Shown here: in pieces, positions 5,931 to 12,350 of the stretch
Position numbering within the stretch: the first letter of the stretch is position 1
Layout: each line of letters opens with the position of its first letter
Assembly: GCA_902479205.1 (NCBI GenBank)
Contig: CABSNX010000029.1
Location: forward strand, 1-13,754
Direction of reading: 5' to 3'
DNA length: 13,754 nt
Source: an uncultured Collinsella sp.
Lineage (GTDB): Bacteria; Actinomycetota; Coriobacteriia; Coriobacteriales; Coriobacteriaceae
Notes under the pieces: model-generated
Databases searched by the model: none
What the model saw: the letters and a program-made list of their open reading frames with translations, nothing else
What the model was told of the DNA's origin: nothing
Program-made: the position numbers and the translations under genes

Positions 5931-7634
5931 ATGAGCAATCCCTCGAACCGCACTTCGATGCGCGGTCAACTCACGCTGCGCGGCGTCGTCATCGGCGTCC
6001 TTGGCTGCGTGATCATCACGGCAAGCTCGGCCTATACCGCCCTCAAGATGGGCGCCCTCCCCTGGCCGATTATTTTTGCTGCCGTCATTTCGCTGTTCTT
6101 CCTGAAGCTCATGGGCAACGCCAGCCTCAACGAGGCCAACGTCACCCACACCATCATGTCTGCGGGCGCCATGGTCGCCGGCGGCCTGGCGTTTACCATC
6201 CCGGGCGCCTGGATGCTGGGCTATGCCGACCAGATCAGCTGGCTCGACATGTTCATCGTGGCGCTCGCCGGCACCATCTTGGGCCTTCTGGCAACAGCGC
6301 TCATCCACCGTCACTTTATCGTGGACGCCGCGCTGGAGTTCCCCACCGGCAACGCCGCAGCTCAGACCCTGCGCGCCACCGAGGCCGGCGGCAAGACCGG
6401 CAAGCAGCTCTTTGGCTCCATGGCCATTGCAGGCATCTACAGCGTGTTGCGCGACGCCCTGGGCGTGGTGCCCAGCATGCTGTGCACGCTCAATATCCCC
6501 GGCGTGACCTTTGCCATCTACAACTCGCCCATGTTGCTGTCCATCGGCTTTTTGGTGGGCTTTGCCCCCGTCGCCTTCTGGTTTGCCGGCGCGCTGCTGG
6601 GCAACTTTGGCATCATCGTTGGCGGCAACGCTGCCGGCCTGTTCGATATTGTGACCGCGCAGGGTATCGTTAAGTCCCTCGGTATGGGCCTTATGATGGG
6701 CTTTGGCGTCGCCGTCGTCCTTAAGGACATCCTGCCGCAGGTCGCCGGTATCGTCCGTGGCCTCGCCGCCGACAGCTCCACCGACACCGACGAGCAGTCG
6801 CTCATCTCGGGCTCGCTTAAGCTCGACGCCGGCATCATCGGCCTGGGCACCGCAGCCATCGCCGTGATCGTTGCCATCGCGCTCGACCTTGGCCCCGTTC
6901 CGGCCGTCATCGTCACGCTGTTCACCTTTGTCACCACTATCATGAGCGCGCAGAGCTGCGGCCAGACGGGCATCGACCCCATGGAGATTTTTGGCCTCAT
7001 CGTCATGCTCATCGTGGCAGCCTTCGCGCAGCTCGCGCAGGTCAAGCTGTTCTTTATCGCCGGCATCGTGGCCGTGGCGTGCGGCCTTGCGGGCGACGTC
7101 ATGAACGACTTTAAGGCCGGAGCCGTACTGGGTACCAACCCGCGCGCACAGTGGGTCGGCCAGGCCATCGGCGGCATCGTGGGCGCCCTGGTCGCTGCCG
7201 CCGTCATGGTCGCGCTCGTAACCGCCTATGGTCCGGACGCCTTCGGCCCCGACAAGAGCTTTGTGGCCGCACAGGCAAGCGTGGTCGCCACCATGGTCTC
7301 GGGCATCCCGAGCGTGCCGTGGTTCGCAGGCGGCTTTATCGCCGGCATCGTCATGTACTGGCTCGGCATTCCGGCCATGATGATCGGTCTAGGCGTGTAC
7401 CTGCCGTTCTACATGTCGCTCACGGCCTTCCTGGGCTCCTGCGTCAAGCTCGCCTACGACAAGTGGGCCGCACACCGCGACGCCGAGGCCGGTCTTTCGG
7501 ACGAGGAAAAGGCCGCCAAGGATGCTGCCTTCCAGGAGCAGGGCTTGGTCGTCGCCAGCGGCCTGCTCGGTGGCGAGTCCATCGTCGGCGTTATCCTGGC
7601 GTTTGTCTCTGTTGGTCTGAGCCTGCTGGGCTAA
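5931..7634 (+). CDS. OPT/YSL-family oligopeptide transporter
   Basis: A 567-residue membrane transporter of the oligopeptide transporter family, which imports peptides or metal chelates using ion gradients. Hydrophobic segments fill most of the chain (for example about 16-34, 45-60, 75-97, 107-126, 200-235, 249-265, 300-340, 352-388, 405-432, 462-505, 540-566). Family motifs seen are LEFPTGNAAAQTLRA (135-149), the PxGxA-type site after the early helices, and AGDVMNDFKAGAVLGTNPRAQ (387-407). Two hydrophilic loops stand out, near 279-297 and 511-537. ATG 5931 has AAAGGAG six bases before it; the open frame 12 codons upstream lacks such a site. A strong terminator follows at 7660-7697, so it is likely transcribed alone. 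Substrate cannot be read from the sequence; peptides fit a gut amino-acid fermenter. Confidence 0.93.
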   Translation: MSNPSNRTSMRGQLTLRGVVIGVLGCVIITASSAYTALKMGALPWPIIFAAVISLFFLKLMGNASLNEANVTHTIMSAGAMVAGGLAFTIPGAWMLGYADQISWLDMFIVALAGTILGLLATALIHRHFIVDAALEFPTGNAAAQTLRATEAGGKTGKQLFGSMAIAGIYSVLRDALGVVPSMLCTLNIPGVTFAIYNSPMLLSIGFLVGFAPVAFWFAGALLGNFGIIVGGNAAGLFDIVTAQGIVKSLGMGLMMGFGVAVVLKDILPQVAGIVRGLAADSSTDTDEQSLISGSLKLDAGIIGLGTAAIAVIVAIALDLGPVPAVIVTLFTFVTTIMSAQSCGQTGIDPMEIFGLIVMLIVAAFAQLAQVKLFFIAGIVAVACGLAGDVMNDFKAGAVLGTNPRAQWVGQAIGGIVGALVAAAVMVALVTAYGPDAFGPDKSFVAAQASVVATMVSGIPSVPWFAGGFIAGIVMYWLGIPAMMIGLGVYLPFYMSLTAFLGSCVKLAYDKWAAHRDAEAGLSDEEKAAKDAAFQEQGLVVASGLLGGESIVGVILAFVSVGLSLLG

Positions 7635-7659
7635 ACCCAACAACAACGTACCCGTACAG

Positions 7660-7697
7660 AGCGCGGGGTCGGAGACCATCCGGCCCCGCGCTTTTTT
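7660..7697 (+). terminator. Intrinsic terminator of the OPT gene
   Basis: AGCGCGGGG (7660-7668) pairs perfectly with CCCCGCGCT (7684-7692) over 9 bp, with an inner CGG/CCG. It is followed by a run of six T (7692-7697), 25 bases after the OPT stop codon. It separates the OPT and DUF389 transcripts. Confidence 0.92.
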
Positions 7698-7774
7698 GTC
7701 TATTTGACTCTTATGATCCTCACGGCGTTTTTAGTTATGCCGATTGGCCTGACTTCCAGGTCAACAAACCCTGT

Positions 7775-7803
7775 CTGACACCTCGCTCAACGCGGTGTAG
7801 AGT
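7775..7803 (+). promoter_or_regulatory. Sigma-70-type promoter of the DUF389 gene
   Basis: CTGACA (7775-7780, five of six) and TAGAGT (7798-7803, four of six) are separated by exactly 17 bp, giving a leader of about 40 nt to the ATG at 7850. A small inverted repeat CCTG/CAGG around 7748-7760 lies just upstream. A TTGACT near 7705 was also considered but has no -10 at the right distance. Confidence 0.55.
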
Positions 7804-7849
7804 AAAGACGACGGGCGGGATACGCGGCACGTGCCAGAACGAGGTGGAC

Positions 7850-8989
7850 ATGGAACTCGATAAACAACAGCTCAAGCGACTGCGCGAGCGCCATCATCGG
7901 CGCCACGGCATCCGCCCCGCCCACAGCGAGGCCATGGAGAACGCAAGCCGCTTTCTAAAGCGGGCATTCAACATTCGCGAGGGACGCGCGCCCTATCACG
8001 TGATTCGCAAGCGCTTTGTAAACGGGGCGCGCCTGACTGGCTCACACTTATGCATCTTGATCATTGCCATGTTGATCGCGAGCATCGGCCTCGATATCGA
8101 CTCGGATATCGCCATTGTAGGCGCCATGCTCATCTGCCCGCTCATGGGCTCGGTCCTTGCCATGGCATACGGCATCGCCACGCTCGACCGCGAGATCACC
8201 CTTGAGGCCGTCGCGAGCTTGGCTCTACAGATGGCCTTTTGCCTGGTCACGTCCACGTTGTACTTTAAGCTCTCGCCCCTTGGCACCACCACGGCCGCCA
8301 TCATCGACAATTCGACACCGACTGTGTGGGACCTTGCCGTCGCGCTCGCGGGCGGCTTTGCGGGTGGCCTGGGCAACTCGCGCGACCAGGAACCCGCCAC
8401 GCTCATCGCCGGCGTGGCCGTGGCGACTGCGCTCATGCCGCCCCTGTGCGCGGCGGGCTATGGCATCGCCATCGCAAGCGGGTCATTGTTTCTCTCGGCG
8501 CTTTATGAGTTTGGCATCAACGTCGTCTTTATCGCGCTGGCGGCCGAAGCCGTGCTGCTTCTTTTGCGCGCGCCACTCAAGCGCGACCTGAACGGCGACG
8601 GTATTGTGACTGCTGAAGAAAACGCTGAGGTCAACGAGCTATCGCGCAAGGTGCGCCGCCGCATCATCGTGGGTACGGTGATCTTTGCCATCCCCTGCAT
8701 CGTTATGACCGCGGGGTCCGTTGACTCGGCGCAGGCCGGCGTGCAGGACGGCTACGGCGTCACCGAGACCACGCGCGAACTTGCCGCGGTGCTGCCGGGC
8801 TTTAAGGATTACACCGTCGCCGTCGAAACTTCGACTACCGAAGGCGAGGAAGAGGGCATGGTTGAGCGCGAGCTTGTCGCTCACGTGACGACAAGCGAGG
8901 CGCTCGGGGCGCACGATCGCCGCGTTGCCCGCAAGCTCATCGACCTCAATGTGCCCGAACTCGATCGCGTGGAGTTTGACGTGAAGTGA
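7850..8989 (+). CDS. DUF389 family membrane protein with an EF-hand loop
   Basis: A 379-residue protein. A strongly basic N-terminus (residues 1-62, rich in Arg, His and Lys) precedes about six membrane segments (roughly 64-86, 89-108, 119-140, 160-176, 184-210, 213-240), one more at 271-290, and a soluble C-terminal domain (292-379). The conserved DUF389 core is visible in IVGAMLICPLMGSVLAMAYG (89-108) and DQEPATLIAGVAVATALMPP (179-198). The family has no established biochemical role, so none is assigned. Residues 246-257, between the last two membrane segments, read D-L-N-G-D-G-I-V-T-A-E-E, a textbook 12-residue EF-hand loop. ATG 7850 follows GAGG five bases upstream and a good promoter. 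The same frame is open far upstream through the OPT gene, but that is a shadow reading. The next gene converges on it. Confidence 0.9.
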   Translation: MELDKQQLKRLRERHHRRHGIRPAHSEAMENASRFLKRAFNIREGRAPYHVIRKRFVNGARLTGSHLCILIIAMLIASIGLDIDSDIAIVGAMLICPLMGSVLAMAYGIATLDREITLEAVASLALQMAFCLVTSTLYFKLSPLGTTTAAIIDNSTPTVWDLAVALAGGFAGGLGNSRDQEPATLIAGVAVATALMPPLCAAGYGIAIASGSLFLSALYEFGINVVFIALAAEAVLLLLRAPLKRDLNGDGIVTAEENAEVNELSRKVRRRIIVGTVIFAIPCIVMTAGSVDSAQAGVQDGYGVTETTRELAAVLPGFKDYTVAVETSTTEGEEEGMVERELVAHVTTSEALGAHDRRVARKLIDLNVPELDRVEFDVK

Positions 8990-9058
8990 TGCGGGACGCG
9001 AGGTAGGCCCGGCACGAGCGCGCGCAGCCGCGAGGCACAGGCACAGCCAAGCGCAGCG

Positions 9059-10771
9059 CTACAGCTCGTACTTGTACACGCGGTAGATGTACTTCTCGGC
9101 TTCCATCTCGTAGGTGGCGATGGGCAGTCCATAGCGATCATACTCGGTGAAGGTCTTGGCCTGACCCGATGCCACGAGCATGCTGCTCGAATCGCCGACG
9201 CGCTGCGCACTGCTTACGTAGCCCGAGAACGGCACTGCGATCTGGCCCACAAGCTCGTAGGTGCGCGCGGTCTCGTCCACCGTAAAGATGCGCCCAAACG
9301 AATGCGTTCCCTTACTGTAGTCGGTCACCACCGCGGCGCCCAGCTGACCCCAGTCGAACTTGGGATAGCTCTCGGCCGCACCAAAGTTGTTGTCGTATAG
9401 CAGCACCTGGTAGCGACCGGTCGCGGTCGTCTCGTCGTTTGGCAGATAGGTCACACTGTGCTGGCCCGCATTGAGCGAAAAATCGCCTTGGGCCTGCAGC
9501 AACTTGTCCTCAAAGCCCGAGTCAGCCCAAAAATCGGGCGAGCCCATAAGCCAATCAACCGTAGGCGTGCCGTAGATATCCGTGAGCTTGATGACCGTCG
9601 AGGTCTCGCGCGAGCTGAGCAGAACGGTGCCGCCGCCGAGCCACTGAATCGTGTTGATGTGGATCCAATCCAGGTCGCCGTCCGAGGCAACCTTGGCGCT
9701 CGCCTTGAGATTGGGGAATATGTCGCCCAGGTCCACGACGAGAGAGATGGCACCTGTTGTTATGTCGACCTTGATGATGAGGTCCTCGACATTAACGCGA
9801 TCGTCCTTGTCTTTTTTGGCGGCCGCGCGGTCGACGTCCAAATCGGCCTCGGAGCCGGCATGGCTCGCCAGCACCAGCAGATTGCCGTCGTCATCGAAGG
9901 CGTAGTCGTGGTGTAACTCATAGTCGCCCGTGCTCCAGACATTTACCACCTGGCCGATGGCGTTAATCTGGGCCATCTTGGTCGTCGAAATGCTCATAAT
10001 CATGCTGCCGTCGCCCGGAAACAGCAGGCGATGGCTGCGGTAGCCGATGATCGGCACCTCGCCGCGAATCTGGCCCGCGTTGTCGTAGAGGTACATGAAG
10101 TCGAGCTTGGATGAGTCGTTGCCCAGAATAGTAAAGAGACCATCGGCGAGCGGCGTGTTGGACTCCCCCGCCGTGACGGCGAGCCGCTCTTCTTCCTCGC
10201 CCTTGAGAGCCGGCGTCTTGATGGTAAAGGTCGAAGTGCGGCTGGTGCCATCTTGCGCTGTGCAGGTGAGGGTCACCTTGTTTTTATGATTGGGAATGAG
10301 TCCAATGAGCTTGAACTCGTGCTCTATGGCCGGCGCGTCGCCGCCGCGGGGCGTACGGGAAAACGCGGCGACTTTGGGGGCGTCGCCGGCCTTTTTGCGT
10401 TCGGCGACCTTGTAGGAGACGGTTACGGGATCCGCCGTTGCAAAGCGCATGTAGCAGCTCAGGGTATCGGTGCCAAAGGGATCTGCCTTGACGAACGGGG
10501 CGGTTTCGTCGAAGCTGTCTGCGGCGTAATCAGCATCGAGCTGGTCTTTGATGGCCGCCTGCTTCTCGACGTCGTAGGTCGCGAGAATCTGCTTGTGGAG
10601 CTTCTTTTGCTCGTCGGTGAGCTCGTTGCTCGCAGTGGATGCGGCACCCGTGCCGGCCCCGCCGACTGAACAGCCCGTGAGCCCCGTCCCGGCAAGTGCC
10701 AGCGCGCCCGCCGCACCCGCAAGAGCCGCTCGGCGCGAGAATAGCCTAATGTCCTTGTCACTCAATTCCAT
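9059..10771 (-). CDS. Tat-exported lipoprotein arylsulfate sulfotransferase (ASST-like)
   Basis: A 570-residue member of the arylsulfotransferase (AssT) family, which moves sulfate between phenolic esters and phenols without PAPS. The N-terminus has a twin-arginine motif FSRRAAL (11-17), a hydrophobic stretch and a lipobox LTGC (31-34), so it should cross by Tat and be anchored at Cys34 outside the membrane. Catalytic positions known from the E. coli enzyme are all present: HHDY (287-290), DWIHIN (368-373), SSRE (386-389) and GQHSV (436-440), matching His252, His356, Arg374 and His436. Sequence 160-200 looks like a beta-rich N-terminal domain. ATG 10769-10771 is preferred because the Tat motif then sits near the start; earlier in-frame starts (10810 ATG, 10840 TTG) also lack good ribosome sites. 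Here the ribosome site is weak. It converges with DUF389, with 69 bp and no clear terminator between. Confidence 0.9.
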   Translation of the reverse strand: MELSDKDIRLFSRRAALAGAAGALALAGTGLTGCSVGGAGTGAASTASNELTDEQKKLHKQILATYDVEKQAAIKDQLDADYAADSFDETAPFVKADPFGTDTLSCYMRFATADPVTVSYKVAERKKAGDAPKVAAFSRTPRGGDAPAIEHEFKLIGLIPNHKNKVTLTCTAQDGTSRTSTFTIKTPALKGEEEERLAVTAGESNTPLADGLFTILGNDSSKLDFMYLYDNAGQIRGEVPIIGYRSHRLLFPGDGSMIMSISTTKMAQINAIGQVVNVWSTGDYELHHDYAFDDDGNLLVLASHAGSEADLDVDRAAAKKDKDDRVNVEDLIIKVDITTGAISLVVDLGDIFPNLKASAKVASDGDLDWIHINTIQWLGGGTVLLSSRETSTVIKLTDIYGTPTVDWLMGSPDFWADSGFEDKLLQAQGDFSLNAGQHSVTYLPNDETTATGRYQVLLYDNNFGAAESYPKFDWGQLGAAVVTDYSKGTHSFGRIFTVDETARTYELVGQIAVPFSGYVSSAQRVGDSSSMLVASGQAKTFTEYDRYGLPIATYEMEAEKYIYRVYKYEL

Positions 10772-10974
10772 ATCGTTACCGTCTTTGAATACCACCGCCG
10801 TTTTCCTCATATACCATGGCGTTTGCCCAGGCCTGTCCAATTATGACTCGCAGCTTAACAAACGCCCCTTAAGGCTAGCTTAGGCTCACGGCAGCCGGAG
10901 CTGTTAGCCGCAAGACGCACAGGGGACGCAGAAATGCGATGATCCGCTTTCCTCCGTCCCCGAGGGATCATTTT
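10772..10974. other. Intergenic region upstream of the arylsulfotransferase gene
   Basis: Contains a minus-strand CATAAT box (10840-10845) that could be a -10 for the arylsulfotransferase gene, without a good -35. It also holds an imperfect palindrome around TAAGGCTAGCTTA (about 10869-10881) that could be an operator, and the hairpin at 10938-10976. No gene is visible. Confidence 0.3.
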
Positions 10975-10976
10975 TT
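10938..10976. terminator. Hairpin at the 3' end of the hydroxyacyl-CoA dehydrogenase gene
   Basis: ATGATC pairs with GATCAT (10965-10970), with an inner CCTC/GAGG. On the plus strand six T follow (10971-10976), the best terminator form. On the minus strand, where the gene actually ends (stop 10975-10977), the stem follows directly but has only CGCATTTC after it. It may therefore work mainly against plus-strand transcription, or in both directions. A competing pair GGGGACG (10922-10928) with CGTCCCC (10955-10961) overlaps the inner stem. Confidence 0.45.
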
Positions 10977-11934
10977 AGTACTTGAAGAAGCCCTCGCCCG
11001 AGCTTTCGCCCAGCCTGCCTTCGTCGAGCATCTGTTTGAGGACGGATGCCATGGCCTTAAAGTTGTAGGGCATCATCATCTTTTTGAGCAGCGGGCTCAC
11101 CAGGCCCGGGACCTTCTGATACTGCATAACGATGTTGTACGCCGTCTGGATGCCCACGGTGTCGAATACGCGAAACGGGCCCTTGGGGGCGCCGGTGCCA
11201 CGCGTCCATGCGAGGTCGATGCTCTTGGGGTCGCTCACGCCCGAGACATACAGGTCGAGGCCCGAAAGCAGCCATGGCACCAGCATGGAATTGAGCAGGT
11301 AGCCGTTCTTTTCCTTGTTGACGGGCAGGGCAAGCATGCGAATGTCGTTGGCGAAGTCGACGAGCTCGTCGAAGTAGCGCTTGTCGGTTTGGTCCTGCGC
11401 CATGACCTCGGTCATGTTGTTCTTCCAGATGGAGTTGGCAAAGTGCAGCGACAGGTACTTCTCGGGGCGACCAGTGTACTTGGCAAAGGTGCTCGGCAGC
11501 AGCGTAGAGGAGTTCGTCACGACGACGGTCTTTTGCGGGAGAACCGGGGCGAGCTTTTTGTAGAAGTCGATCTTTGCCTGGGTGTCCTCGGCCATAGACT
11601 CGATGACCAGGTCGGCGTCGGCTACGGCCTTGGCAAGATCGAGCTCCAGCTTGAGCGTGGAGTAGGCACGCTCGACGGCGGCGAGTGCCGCCTCCTTGTC
11701 GAAGGGCTGGCCGCTATCGGCGATACCGGCGCACCACTCGCCTGTGCCATCCGCCATGCCCTCGATTGCCGCGATGTACTCCTCGCGCACATGATCGATC
11801 TTGGGCTGGGTGCGGCCGATGCTGCCCTCGCTGCGCAGCCAGATCGTCACATCAAAGCCGCAGTAGGCAGCCTGAAAGGCAATCTGGCTTCCCAACACGC
11901 CGCCACCGGCAACACAAACGGTCTTGTAGCTCAT
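10975..11934 (-). CDS. 3-hydroxyacyl-CoA dehydrogenase family protein
   Basis: A 319-residue NAD(P)-dependent dehydrogenase of the 3-hydroxyacyl-CoA family (HBD/PaaH type). It would interconvert 3-hydroxyacyl-CoA and 3-oxoacyl-CoA in the cytoplasm. The N-terminal Rossmann domain has VAGGGVLGSQIA (8-19). VIESMAEDTQAKIDFYKKL (110-128) and TNSSTLLPS (140-148) are typical of the family. The catalytic His-Glu pair is retained as LHFAN (163-167) and MTEVM (174-178). It departs from the usual HFFNP motif, has NGYLLN (210-215) in place of NRI, and has GPFRVFDTVG (252-261) for GPFELLD. At the end of strand 2 it reads IWLRSEG, without the acidic residue that normally selects NAD. ATG 11932-11934 has GAGAGGA seven bases upstream. 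Substrate is uncertain; short-chain acyl-CoA or another beta-hydroxy acid is possible. Confidence 0.85.
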   Translation of the reverse strand: MSYKTVCVAGGGVLGSQIAFQAAYCGFDVTIWLRSEGSIGRTQPKIDHVREEYIAAIEGMADGTGEWCAGIADSGQPFDKEAALAAVERAYSTLKLELDLAKAVADADLVIESMAEDTQAKIDFYKKLAPVLPQKTVVVTNSSTLLPSTFAKYTGRPEKYLSLHFANSIWKNNMTEVMAQDQTDKRYFDELVDFANDIRMLALPVNKEKNGYLLNSMLVPWLLSGLDLYVSGVSDPKSIDLAWTRGTGAPKGPFRVFDTVGIQTAYNIVMQYQKVPGLVSPLLKKMMMPYNFKAMASVLKQMLDEGRLGESSGEGFFKY

Positions 11935-12102
11935 GAAACGGTCCTCTCTTACGTAATTCCATAGATGTGTATTTATTCAACCGTAAGGATGACGCGCGAT
12001 GGGGGTGGGTTCTATAAACGGACGGTATTTTGCCGCGAACGGCTACACCTGTTCATTATTTCAAGGCTCCGAGGGCGATTTTTGGTACCGCAGAAACGTC
12101 GT

Positions 12103-12233
12103 TTTCGGAAGTATGCGGCAAATTCTAGAACTCTCGAGCGCACCCCAGTTTTTCGCCAATAAAACCGCAGGTACAGAGCTTGGACATATCCGGTGTGCTC
12201 GGCCTATTCAGATTTTGCCGCATACTTCCGAAA
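12103..12233. repeat. Inverted repeat with 20-bp perfect arms and 91-nt spacer
   Basis: TTTCGGAAGTATGCGGCAAA (12103-12122) is the exact reverse complement of 12214-12233; after one mismatch three more inner bases pair. A further partial copy of the motif, ATTTTGCCGC, is at 12027-12036. The arms are unrelated to the GGGACGGG family. It may be a second dispersed element, a regulator site or the stem of a structured RNA. Confidence 0.65.
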
Positions 12234-12282
12234 TCTAAGTTCGCAAAGGGTGATAGTCGGGGCGTTTACGCAACATATGTCC

Positions 12283-12322
12283 AGCAAAAACGGGTGATAG
12301 CCGGTACGGCCACCACCCGTTT
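12283..12322 (-). terminator. Intrinsic terminator of the dehydratase activase-like gene
   Basis: On the minus strand AAACGGGTG (12314-12322) pairs with CACCCGTTT (12288-12296), with an inner GCCG/CGGC. The stem runs into five T (12286-12290). It starts 28 bases after the stop codon at 12351 and separates this gene from the dehydrogenase gene. Confidence 0.85.
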
Positions 12323-12350
12323 GTCTCATATCCAGCCCATAGCAGACCGT

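Larger units (their letters stand above)
11935..12350. other. 416-bp intergenic region, AT-richer than its neighbours
   Basis: Holds the ribosome site of the dehydrogenase gene, the inverted repeat 12103-12233, a direct repeat GGGTGATAG(T/C)CGG at 12248-12260 and 12292-12304, and the terminator 12283-12322. A plus-strand TATAAA (12013-12018) with a weak ATGACG 18 bp upstream could start a non-coding RNA toward the repeat. A 79-codon plus-strand reading frame (11999-12238) runs across the inverted repeat and has no convincing ribosome site. I do not call it a gene. Confidence 0.5.

Noticed and set aside
5814..6314. 166-codon minus-strand reading frame at the OPT start
   Set aside because: Overlaps the OPT gene in antisense and shows no motif.
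7151..7849. Upstream extension of the DUF389 frame into the OPT gene
   Set aside because: The extension reads through the OPT coding region and its terminator; the ATG at 7850 has its own promoter and ribosome site.
8990..9058. Terminator between the convergent DUF389 and arylsulfotransferase genes
   Set aside because: The 69-bp gap is GC-rich, but I found no stem followed by a T-run on either strand.
10826..10850. Possible fourth copy of the GGGACGGG family (CCTGTCCAATTATGACT)
   Set aside because: Resembles the inverse of the family end but needs gaps to align and lacks the TTTT-GC core; too weak to list.
10939..11964. 341-codon plus-strand reading frame opposite the dehydrogenase gene
   Set aside because: Antisense shadow with typical low-complexity Leu/His/Arg composition and no family motif.
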